Shown: positions 1 through 6,541 of the stretch, piece by piece
Numbering within the stretch: the stretch's first letter is position 1
How the letters are laid out: each line of letters opens with the position of its first letter
NCBI GenBank assembly: GCA_024641655.1
Contig: JAHECR010000037.1
Location: 1-34,038 of the forward strand
Origin: Acidimicrobiaceae bacterium
Lineage (GTDB): Bacteria > Actinomycetota > Acidimicrobiia > Acidimicrobiales > UBA8592
Length of the DNA stretch: 34,038 bases
Direction of reading: 5' to 3'
Notes under the pieces: model-generated
What the model was told of the DNA's origin: nothing
What the model saw: only the letters and a program-made list of their open reading frames with translations
The model's database searches: none
Translations under genes and position numbers: made by a program

Positions 1-1
1 A

Positions 2-640
2 CAGACCACCTGGAACGTCGCCAAGGCCATGGCGCTCAAGGCCCTCTTCACGATCCTCGGCACCGCCGCAGCGATCGCACTGTTGGTGACCGGCCCGTCG
101 CTGTTGACCGTCATCGGCGCCGCGCTCCTCGTCGGCGTCGGCTACTTCGCTGTGGATTACCACCTCGACAAGGCAGGAAGCGCGCGCCAGGCCGAGATCC
201 AGATGGCTCTGCCGGACATCCTCGATCAGATCACCGTATGCGTCGAGGCCGGCCTCGGGTTCGACGCCGCCCTCCAGCGCGTTGCCGTCTCCAACCACAA
301 CCTTCTCGCCGACGAGCTCTCCCGGACCCTCCAGGACATCCGCCTCGGCGTCCCCCGCGCCCAGGCACTCCACGGTCTACTCGACCGCACCGATGTGCAG
401 GACCTCCGCCTCTTCGTCCGGGCGCTCATCCAGGCCGAACGGTCGGGTATCCCCATCGCCCGAGTCCTGCTCGTGCAGTCCGACGAGGTTCGCGAGAAGC
501 GCCGGCAGGCCGCCGAGGAGCGGGCGATGAAGCTCCCGGTTCTGCTCGTCATGCCGCTGGTGCTCTGCATCCTCCCCTCGCTCTTCACCGTCATCATGGG
601 CCCCGCGGTGCTCCGCATGATCAAGCAGGGAGCGGTCTGA
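2..640 (+). CDS. TadC-like type II/IV secretion system F-domain protein (5' end outside window)
   Basis: This is an inner-membrane platform protein of a Tad (tight adherence) pilus or type II secretion machine. The frame is open from base 2, so the gene probably starts upstream of the window; the ATG at 29 is only the first methionine visible. The visible part has two hydrophobic segments (about residues 5-50 counted from that Met). A T2SSF domain follows with the typical run [23 protein letters not shown], then a cytoplasmic helical region ending [17 protein letters not shown]-terminal hydrophobic pair ([19 protein letters not shown]) closes the protein. Complete TadC proteins are around 300 residues, so roughly a third is missing. 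It is followed at 676 by TadE-like genes on the same strand, as expected for a tad operon. TadB is the alternative, but the short single F-domain with a C-terminal membrane pair and the position just before TadE fit TadC better. Confidence 0.85.
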   Translation, partial: QTTWNVAKAMALKALFTILGTAAAIALLVTGPSLLTVIGAALLVGVGYFAVDYHLDKAGSARQAEIQMALPDILDQITVCVEAGLGFDAALQRVAVSNHNLLADELSRTLQDIRLGVPRAQALHGLLDRTDVQDLRLFVRALIQAERSGIPIARVLLVQSDEVREKRRQAAEERAMKLPVLLVMPLVLCILPSLFTVIMGPAVLRMIKQGAV

Positions 641-675
641 ACCCCGGGCACCGAGCCTCGCTCAGACCAGACCAG

Positions 676-1611
676 ATGATCGCCACCCCTTCGACCGGCC
701 CGACCCGCTCGGCGAACGACTCGAGCCGTGGCGCGGCTGCGGTCGAAGCAGGGATCGTCAGCTTCCTCGTCTTCGTCCTCGTCTTCGGGATCGTCGAGTT
801 CGGCCTGCTGTGGCGCAACATCAACGTCATCACCGACGCGGCACGCCAAGGCGCGGATGCCGCGTCGACCCTCACACGCGAAGCCGGATACCAGGACGCA
901 GTCGTCGCGCTCGTGGACGACGCGCTCGGAGGCCTGCCGCAGGCCAACGTCGAGGAGATCACCCTGTTCAAAGCCGACCCAGTGACCGCACGGCCGATCT
1001 CCGGTGACGACTTCGCCACGTGCACGATCGACTGCTACCGCTTCGTCCGCAACCCCACGACGGGGGCCTGGGATCCCGTGGCCGGTGCTGCATGGCCGGC
1101 GCCGCAGCACCAGACCTGCGACTACATCGGCGTCTACATCCAGGGCAACTACCGGTGGGCGACCTGGTTCTTCGGCGCCGACCGCACCATCGAGGCCGTC
1201 CAGCTGAAACGCCTGGAGCCCGCACCGGGCGAGAGCGTTTGCCCGACGGACACGCTCGCCTACCTCGAACCCACGCCGACCCCCACGGCGACGCCGACCC
1301 CCGCCCCGACGGCGACGCCGGCGCCCACGGCCACGCCTCGACCAACCGCCACCCCACGGCCGACCTCCACCCCGACCTCGACTCCGGACCCGTCGTGGAC
1401 GCCGACCCCGACGCCGACGCCGCGACCCACGCCGACGCCTCGACCAACCGCCACACCACGACCCACCGCCACGCCACGACCCACGCCGACGCCGACCCCG
1501 ACGGTCAACCCGGCATGGACACCGACGCCGCGACCCACGCCGGTGCCCACCGCGACACCACGGCCACCCACACCGACGCCGTACCCGACACCGCCTCCCG
1601 TGGACACCTAG
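676..1611 (+). CDS. TadE-like pseudopilin with a long Pro/Thr-rich C-terminal tail
   Basis: Predicted 311-residue TadE-family protein. The start is the ATG at 676; the open frame reaches further upstream but there overlaps the TadC gene. Residues about 19-50 carry the TadE signature: [13 protein letters not shown] leading into a transmembrane helix ([17 protein letters not shown]) and then [14 protein letters not shown]. Residues 50-190 form a cysteine-containing extracytoplasmic domain ([17 protein letters not shown]). From about residue 197 to the end the protein is almost only Thr-Pro, Ala-Thr-Pro and Arg-Pro-Thr repeats. Such tails are typical of extended, often glycosylated cell-wall spacers. 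TadE proteins are minor pilins or assembly factors; that this one projects through the wall is inference. Its stop codon overlaps the ribosome binding site of the next gene, so the two are translated from one transcript. Confidence 0.82.
   Translation: MIATPSTGPTRSANDSSRGAAAVEAGIVSFLVFVLVFGIVEFGLLWRNINVITDAARQGADAASTLTREAGYQDAVVALVDDALGGLPQANVEEITLFKADPVTARPISGDDFATCTIDCYRFVRNPTTGAWDPVAGAAWPAPQHQTCDYIGVYIQGNYRWATWFFGADRTIEAVQLKRLEPAPGESVCPTDTLAYLEPTPTPTATPTPAPTATPAPTATPRPTATPRPTSTPTSTPDPSWTPTPTPTPRPTPTPRPTATPRPTATPRPTPTPTPTVNPAWTPTPRPTPVPTATPRPPTPTPYPTPPPVDT
1258..1608 (+). repeat. Pro-Thr codon repeat tract within the TadE-like gene
   Basis: About 350 bases of degenerate short tandem units built from ACG/ACC-CCG/CCC-ACG, encoding TPTPT, TPRPT and ATPRP blocks with two short interruptions (TPDPSWTP near 1381-1401 and TVNPAWTP near 1500-1524). 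The tract keeps all frames nearly free of stops, which creates long spurious open frames on both strands. Repeat slippage would change the length of the protein tail. Confidence 0.85.
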
Positions 1612-1615
1612 GAGG
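1611..1615 (+). promoter_or_regulatory. ribosome binding site deciding the second TadE start
   Basis: GGAGG directly after and overlapping the upstream TAG. It lies 8 bases before ATG 1624 but only 2 before the in-frame GTG 1618, so ATG 1624 is the better start. Confidence 0.65.
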
Positions 1616-1623
1616 CCGTGTCG

Positions 1624-2193
1624 ATGCCCACCTCTATCCCCCACCCAGGCCAGGAACGCGGCGCGATCGCCGTCGAGTTCGCGATCGCCGCATCCCTGCT
1701 CGTCATGTTGTTCTTCGGGATCCTCGAGGTCGGCATGTTGCTGCGCAGCCGCAGCGTCATCACCGACGCGTCACGCGAAGGCGCGCGAGTTGCGGCAGCG
1801 CTGCCGCGCACCGAGGGCTTCCAGGACAACTCCCTCGCCGCGATCATCGGGGTCGTCAACAGCCAAAAGACGAACCCGATCGACTACGTCGTGCTCTATC
1901 GCGCCGACCCGGCGACGGGCGGCCACCACACCGGTCAGGACATCGAGTCGTGCACCGATTCCTGCTGGCGCTACGAATGGAAGGGCGGCGCCTTCGAGCA
2001 GAAGCTCGGCGCGACGTGGGACGCGGACTCGATCTCGGCGTGCGGTGGCGTATCCGACACCGATTGGCTCGGCGTGTACGTCCGCGGCCACCAGACCAGC
2101 GTGACCGGCCTCGTCGGCGGCAATCGCTCGTTCACCGACACGACCATCATGCGGTTCGAGCCCATCGCGCTCGGGATCCCGTGCCGGCCCTAG
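1624..2193 (+). CDS. TadE-like pseudopilin
   Basis: A 189-residue TadE-family protein. The N-terminus has the same arrangement as the preceding gene: ERGAIAVEFAIAAS, a transmembrane helix (LLVMLFFGILEVGMLL), then RSVITDASREGARVAA. The extracytoplasmic part has paired cysteines (CTDSCW) that line up with CTIDCY of the upstream protein, and the C-terminal motifs (DWLGVYVRGHQ; TDTTIMRFEPI) also align with it ([22 protein letters not shown]). The two genes therefore look like tandem paralogues, this one without the Pro/Thr tail. ATG 1624 was chosen over the in-frame GTG 1618 because GGAGG at 1611-1615 is well spaced only for the ATG. It sits between the TadE and TadG genes in a tight same-strand cluster. 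Confidence 0.82.
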   Translation: MPTSIPHPGQERGAIAVEFAIAASLLVMLFFGILEVGMLLRSRSVITDASREGARVAAALPRTEGFQDNSLAAIIGVVNSQKTNPIDYVVLYRADPATGGHHTGQDIESCTDSCWRYEWKGGAFEQKLGATWDADSISACGGVSDTDWLGVYVRGHQTSVTGLVGGNRSFTDTTIMRFEPIALGIPCRP

Positions 2194-2204
2194 GAGATGA
2201 CCTA

Positions 2205-3938
2205 GTGATCGCCTCGACCTCACAGGAAGCCCAACCGACCGCACCGCAAGCCGCGCCGCGTGACGGGGGTTACGTGCTCGTGATGCTCGCCATGCTCTCG
2301 GTGGTGTTGATCGCGTTCGCCGGATACTCCGTCGACGTCGGGAACTGGGGTGTCCACCGCAACAAGGCCGCCACGGTCAGCGAAGCCGCCGCGCTCGGCG
2401 GTGTCGCCTTCCTCCCCGACGACTTCGCGACGGCGAAGGCCACGGCCGAACAGATCGCCCTCGACCAGGGGTTCACGTCGGACCAGATCGACGTGCGCCT
2501 CGGCGCGGCACCCAACCAGCTCCAGGTGACCATCACCGAAGAGGTGGAGAACTACTTCGTACGGGTGATCGGCAAGGCCTCGACCCGCATCCATGACACG
2601 TCGGTCGCCGAGTTCGAGCAACCGGTGGAAATGGGCAGCCCGACCATCGGTCTCGGCAACGACCCCGATCGCGGCTTCCTCCCGAACTACTGGCTGAGCA
2701 TCGCCAGCAGGTCGGTGGCCAAGGACCTCGGTGACCGGTTCGCCACCCGCTACTGCGACGACCGAGACGCCGGCGGCTGCACGGGCCGACGGAACGACGA
2801 CTACGACAACACCGGCTACAAGTACGCGATCCGGGTCACCGATGCGAGCGTCCCGCTGCGCATCCAGGTGTTCGACCCGGCATGGACCTGGACCGGATCG
2901 ACGTGCACGATCCCGACGTGGCCCACGGCGGCGGAGATCGCGCAGCTGCGGGCCGACGCCATCGACCCCACGTACGCATCTGCGGTGCCTCACGACTACT
3001 ACGACGATGCCGACGTCCGCTACCAGGGCGGCGAGTCTCCCTACTGCACCGGCGACGACCGCCCCGGCGCCGACGGCACCGACACGGAGTTCCGGGTACG
3101 ACTACCCGACACGACCCCCTGGGACGACAACGACAACGCAACCGTTCCGATCTCCAGCTGCAAGCCCTACACCTTCGTTGCCTACACGCCGACCTCGCCC
3201 TACGCCGCGCCGACGAGTTCCATCTACGAGCTGCTCAGCCCATCGGCGGGACCCAACGACGGCCAGTGGCGCGTCAACCCCGATGACAGCGAGATCACGT
3301 TCGCCGAGTCGTTCCGCCGGTGGGTGACCCTGTGCGAGATCCCACCGGGCCCCTGGTTGCAGGAGGGCGACTACATCATCCAGGTGCGCACCGGCAGCAG
3401 CGGGGAGGCCCAGAACCGGTTCGCGCTCCGCGCCGGCCCACCTGACAGCGCCGATGGCATCCTCGACACCGGTCAGGCCCTGAACTCACGGGGCCGCCTG
3501 CCCATCTTCGCCAACACGACGAGCTCCGACACCCGGTTCTTCGTCGCCCGGGTGCCTCCGTCGGCACGCGATCGCGTCCTCAAGCTCACCTTCTTCGACA
3601 TCGGTGACGCCGACGCGCCCGGTTCGATCACCATCGAGCCCGGGCCCGATTCCAACATGAGCGGGAGCGGGTTCACCGACTGCACGTTCCAGCGCAGCGA
3701 CGTCGGCGACATCTCGCACCTGGCCAGTGGCTGCACCCTGTCGGGGGTCTGGGACGGCAACGGCTACGGCGAACAGATCGTGGAGGTCGAGCTGACCGTG
3801 CCGCGCGAGTACTCGTGCACGCTGTCTGACCCCGACGGCTGTTGGGTGAGCGTCAGGGTCCAGTTCCCCGGGGGCATCACCGATGCGACCACCTGGACCG
3901 CACAACTCGTCGGCGACGCCGTGCGCCTGGTTTCCTGA
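2205..3938 (+). CDS. TadG-like pilus assembly protein with large secreted domain
   Basis: Predicted 577 residues from GTG 2205, with AGGAG at 2192-2196 placed 8 bases upstream and overlapping the previous stop. After about 20 polar residues comes GGYVLVMLAMLSVVLIAF-AGYSVDVGNW, the TadG/TadE-like membrane anchor typical of putative Flp pilus assembly proteins. It is followed by a helical stretch rich in Ala (NKAATVSEAAALGGVAFL). Residues about 130-577 are a long cysteine- and Asp-rich extracytoplasmic region I cannot assign to a named domain. It contains short beta-like segments (KYAIRVTDASVPLRIQVFD; DYIIQVRTG; DRVLKLTFFDIGDAD) suggesting beta-sandwich folds. It is the last gene of the tad cluster and is followed by a strong hairpin. 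Assignment to the TadG family rests on the N-terminus and context; the role of the C-terminal part is unknown. Confidence 0.75.
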   Translation: MIASTSQEAQPTAPQAAPRDGGYVLVMLAMLSVVLIAFAGYSVDVGNWGVHRNKAATVSEAAALGGVAFLPDDFATAKATAEQIALDQGFTSDQIDVRLGAAPNQLQVTITEEVENYFVRVIGKASTRIHDTSVAEFEQPVEMGSPTIGLGNDPDRGFLPNYWLSIASRSVAKDLGDRFATRYCDDRDAGGCTGRRNDDYDNTGYKYAIRVTDASVPLRIQVFDPAWTWTGSTCTIPTWPTAAEIAQLRADAIDPTYASAVPHDYYDDADVRYQGGESPYCTGDDRPGADGTDTEFRVRLPDTTPWDDNDNATVPISSCKPYTFVAYTPTSPYAAPTSSIYELLSPSAGPNDGQWRVNPDDSEITFAESFRRWVTLCEIPPGPWLQEGDYIIQVRTGSSGEAQNRFALRAGPPDSADGILDTGQALNSRGRLPIFANTTSSDTRFFVARVPPSARDRVLKLTFFDIGDADAPGSITIEPGPDSNMSGSGFTDCTFQRSDVGDISHLASGCTLSGVWDGNGYGEQIVEVELTVPREYSCTLSDPDGCWVSVRVQFPGGITDATTWTAQLVGDAVRLVS

Positions 3939-3947
3939 CTGGCACAC

Positions 3948-3967
3948 CCAGTCGGCCACCCGACTGG
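3948..3967 (+). terminator. hairpin closing the tad operon
   Basis: CCAGTCGG-CCAC-CCGACTGG is a perfect 8-base-pair stem with a 4-base loop, starting 10 bases after the TadG stop. There is no T-run, as is common for terminators in GC-rich actinobacteria. A competing stem (GACTGG 3937-3942 with CCAGTC 3948-3953) shares its left arm. Confidence 0.6.
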
Positions 3968-4046
3968 CGCACTCAGTACAGTCGAGGCCGTGCTCCACCG
4001 GCTGTCGATGCGGGGAGCGCCCACCTCTCGAAGGCATGACCAGCCC

Positions 4047-4778
4047 ATGGACACCGAGCAGAACGATCACCCGGCAACCCACACCCTGACCGTTGTGATG
4101 CCTGTATACAACGAGGAGGCCAGCCTGCGCGGCTGCGCCATGTCGTGGGTGGAGATGCTCACCGGGCTCGGCATCGATCACGAACTGTTGATCCTCGACG
4201 ACGGTTCGCGCGATGGCACCCCGGCGGTCGTCGCCGAGCTCATGAAGGTGCCGACGGTGCGCGGGATCACCAAGGCGAACGAGGGCCACGGACCGACCAT
4301 CCTGCGCGGGTACCACGAGGGCGTTGCGTCGTCGGAGTGGGTGTTCCAGGTCGACAGTGACGACGAGATCCCGGCCTCGGCGTTCCCTGCGGTGTGGGCG
4401 GCGCGCGAGGGCCACGATGCGGTGCTCGGTCGGCGAACCGGCCGGGTCCAGAGCCGGGGCCGCAAGGCCATCAGCCTCGTGGCGAGGCTCACCACACGGC
4501 TCCTCTACGGCAGCAGCATCAGCGATGTCAACGTCCCGTACCGGCTCATGCGCAGCGACGTTCTGGCTCCGATCATCGCCGCCATTCCTGACGACACCTT
4601 CGCTCCCAACGTCGTGATCAGCGGCGCGCTGGCACGATCGGGCGCTTCGCTCTGCGAGGTCGCGGTGCCCCACCACCACCGCCAGACCGGTGCCGTCTCG
4701 ATCGTCGGGTTGCGCGCGATGAAAGCTGCGGCTCGCTCACTGGTCCAGAGCGTCCGCCTGTCCCGCTCGTTTCGCTGA
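4047..4778 (+). CDS. family 2 glycosyltransferase
   Basis: A 243-residue GT-A fold glycosyltransferase. The N-terminal nucleotide-sugar half is clear: LTVVMPVYNEEASL, then LLILDDGSRDGT, then TKANEGHGPTILRGY, and the DxD-type metal site VFQVDSDDEI. The C-terminal half (RRTGRVQSRGRKAIS; DVNVPYRLMR; VPHHHRQTG) resembles polyprenyl-phosphate glycosyltransferases of the DPM1/GtrB type. No C-terminal membrane helices are visible, so it would act at the cytoplasmic face, perhaps on a lipid-linked acceptor. The start is uncertain. ATG 4047 gives a family-like N-terminus. An in-frame GTG at 3990 lies 7 bases after TACAGT (3977-3982) and could be a leaderless start adding 19 residues with atypical codons. 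It precedes an O-antigen ligase-like gene, so a surface glycan role is likely. Confidence 0.8.
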   Translation: MDTEQNDHPATHTLTVVMPVYNEEASLRGCAMSWVEMLTGLGIDHELLILDDGSRDGTPAVVAELMKVPTVRGITKANEGHGPTILRGYHEGVASSEWVFQVDSDDEIPASAFPAVWAAREGHDAVLGRRTGRVQSRGRKAISLVARLTTRLLYGSSISDVNVPYRLMRSDVLAPIIAAIPDDTFAPNVVISGALARSGASLCEVAVPHHHRQTGAVSIVGLRAMKAAARSLVQSVRLSRSFR

Positions 4779-4922
4779 CCGGGCGACGGGGAGCAACTCG
4801 GCTCGCGTGGGCTGTGACGCCTGACCGTCGGATTCGCACGTTGCGTGGTACTTCTGCCACAATTCACCACTCGAAGTGCGTATTCGGGCGGTGGGCGCCG
4901 ACTTCTTCGGGTGCGCCACCGG

Positions 4923-4928
4923 TACTCT
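4923..4928 (+). promoter_or_regulatory. -10 element for the O-antigen ligase-like gene
   Basis: TACTCT, a TANNNT -10 hexamer ending 7 bases before ATG 4936 with no Shine-Dalgarno between. This is consistent with a leaderless transcript and supports the ATG start. Confidence 0.45.
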
Positions 4929-4935
4929 CCGCGCG

Positions 4936-6294
4936 ATGACCTGGCGGACCGACGACGACCTGACCTCCGCGTCCACTGCCTCGGCAGGGCTGTCGCTGCG
5001 ACGTCCGACGGCGCTGACCATCGCCGCGGTCTGGGCGTTGGCCGCGCCGACGGTGGTGCCAACCGTCATCTGGCTCGCCGTGATGGGCGCACTGCTGGTC
5101 AGCTCGGCACGAGCCACTCCGGCCCGGCGCTCTCGACCAGGGCGCCGCGCCCGGGGCTGGACCATGGTCACCTACGGCTACGTGGGCGCGTCGGTCGTCT
5201 CGGTCGTGGTCGCGCGCAGCGTCGACCAGGCCAGCGTGCGCGAGCTCGCCTTGTTCGCCGCCCTGCCCCTCGGAGCGCTCGGCGTCCGCCGAGCCGGAAC
5301 TCCCATCGAACGAGCAGCGCTCTGGGAGGGTGCCGTCGCCGGCGCGCTGCTCGCAGGCACCTGGGGTCTCGCCGAGGTCCACTTCGCTGGAGCCGACCGC
5401 GCCGCGGGACTCACCACGAACGCGATCTTGTTCGGCGACCTCGCCTTGATGGCCGGATTCGTCGCCGCTGGGCTCGCCCCGAGCGTCGACCTTCGCGACC
5501 GGCGCGCCCAGTTGAGCCTGGCGGCCCTGTTCGCCGGCGTGTTCGCCAGCATGCTCTCGGCGAGTCGTGGGGGATGGCTTGCCATCGCACCTCTTCTGGC
5601 CCTGGTGAGCTGGCATCACCGTCGCGACGCCGGGGCCCGCCAGGCCGCAGCGGTGTTCGCCTGCCTGTTGCTCGCCGTTGTCGGCGCCGATCTGGCCGGG
5701 GGACGCGCCATCGCGCGTGTCGAGGCCGCGGTTCAGGAAGTCCACGAGTACCGTGACGCGCCAGCGGCGAGCGCGGCGCATGCCACCTCCGTCGGTACCC
5801 GCCTCGACATGTGGCAGGCGTCGGTGTCGGCATTCGTGGATCGGCCGGTGACGGGCCTCGGGTGGGGCAACCTCCAGGAGTACTTCACCGAGGAGGCCGC
5901 GCGAGGCGACATCACCGCCGAAGCATCGACGAAGCACCATGCCCACAACCAGTACCTCAGCGCAATGGCGAACGGTGGCGCCCTCGGACTCCTGGCGCTG
6001 CTGGCCCTGCTCGCCGTTCCCGGAGGGTGGTTCCGCGCGGCCATGCGGGATCTCGATCCGGAGCGGCGCGCCATCGGGGCCGCGGGGCTCGTCGTGGTCA
6101 TCTCCTACGGCGCCTTCGCGATGACCGAGGGCATCTTCGAACGGTTGCTCCCGATCTCGGTCTTCGCGGTCGTGATCGCGATGCTCGCCGAGCGCCTCGA
6201 CGCGACCGAACGCACAGCGACCGCCTGGGCCCGATCGCAGCACCCCGCCGCACGTGGCCGCCCGGGAACCACCGGAGCGTCGCAGCCGCTGTGA
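4936..6294 (+). CDS. O-antigen ligase/polymerase-like membrane protein (Wzy_C family)
   Basis: A 452-residue polytopic membrane protein with roughly ten hydrophobic segments. A long extracytoplasmic loop (about residues 265-345) has the features of the O-antigen ligase/Wzy_C family: GTRLDMWQASVSAF, then RPVTGLGWGNL, then KHHAHNQYLSAMANGGALGL. The Arg of GTRLDMW and the His of HAHNQYL correspond to residues needed in WaaL-type ligases. Such enzymes join or polymerise lipid-linked glycans on the outer face of the membrane; in an actinobacterium the product would be a wall or surface polysaccharide, and the acceptor cannot be told. ATG 4936 is preferred over the in-frame GTG 4876 because a TACTCT hexamer ends 7 bases before it. 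The glycosyltransferase upstream on the same strand suggests a shared pathway. Confidence 0.78.
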   Translation: MTWRTDDDLTSASTASAGLSLRRPTALTIAAVWALAAPTVVPTVIWLAVMGALLVSSARATPARRSRPGRRARGWTMVTYGYVGASVVSVVVARSVDQASVRELALFAALPLGALGVRRAGTPIERAALWEGAVAGALLAGTWGLAEVHFAGADRAAGLTTNAILFGDLALMAGFVAAGLAPSVDLRDRRAQLSLAALFAGVFASMLSASRGGWLAIAPLLALVSWHHRRDAGARQAAAVFACLLLAVVGADLAGGRAIARVEAAVQEVHEYRDAPAASAAHATSVGTRLDMWQASVSAFVDRPVTGLGWGNLQEYFTEEAARGDITAEASTKHHAHNQYLSAMANGGALGLLALLALLAVPGGWFRAAMRDLDPERRAIGAAGLVVVISYGAFAMTEGIFERLLPISVFAVVIAMLAERLDATERTATAWARSQHPAARGRPGTTGASQPL

Positions 6295-6376
6295 CCCGGC
6301 CGAGGTCGGGTACAGGGGCGAGACCGACCGGTCCTCGCCGACCAGGGATTGCCACGGCAGCCGGCGGTCGATGCGT

Positions 6377-6382
6377 TACGTT
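6377..6382 (+). promoter_or_regulatory. possible -10 of the topoisomerase operon
   Basis: TACGTT matches TANNNT in the 247-base gap before the topoisomerase genes. No convincing -35 is seen at 16-18 bases, so this is a weak call. It would give a leader of about 150 bases containing the palindrome at 6490-6514. Confidence 0.25.
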
Positions 6383-6489
6383 GCGGGTAGTCGTGCAGGC
6401 GACGTCTCCGACGCCTCGTCCGCCGCCCGGGACTGTCGGTACCTCCCGCCATGATGGGATCCGCCACGCCCCACCGAAGCCCCATCGTC

Positions 6490-6514
6490 GTTCCGGTTCC
6501 CTCGGATCCGGAAC
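6490..6514. promoter_or_regulatory. 25-base near-perfect palindrome upstream of the topoisomerase genes
   Basis: GTTCCGGTTCC-CTC-GGATCCGGAAC: two 11-base arms matching at 10 of 11 positions around a 3-base centre. It ends 27 bases before the ATG at 6542 and 17 before the AAAGG ribosome binding site. It could be an operator for a dimeric regulator or a leader hairpin; the sequence alone does not decide. Confidence 0.5.
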
Positions 6515-6541
6515 ACGCGCACCCCGCGAGAAAGGCAGCCC

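Noticed and set aside
1260..1607. Gly/Val-repeat open frame on the minus strand
   Set aside because: Reverse reading of the Pro/Thr codon repeat; low complexity with no start signal.
1020..2204. Upstream 395-codon extension of the TadG-like frame
   Set aside because: It runs out of frame through both TadE genes and encodes Arg/His/Asp-rich sequence. The true start at GTG 2205 has a well-placed AGGAG and a family-like N-terminus.
6295..6541. Possible RNA gene in the gap before the topoisomerase genes
   Set aside because: No tRNA-like T-loop or other known RNA pattern was seen; only the palindrome and a weak -10 are supportable.
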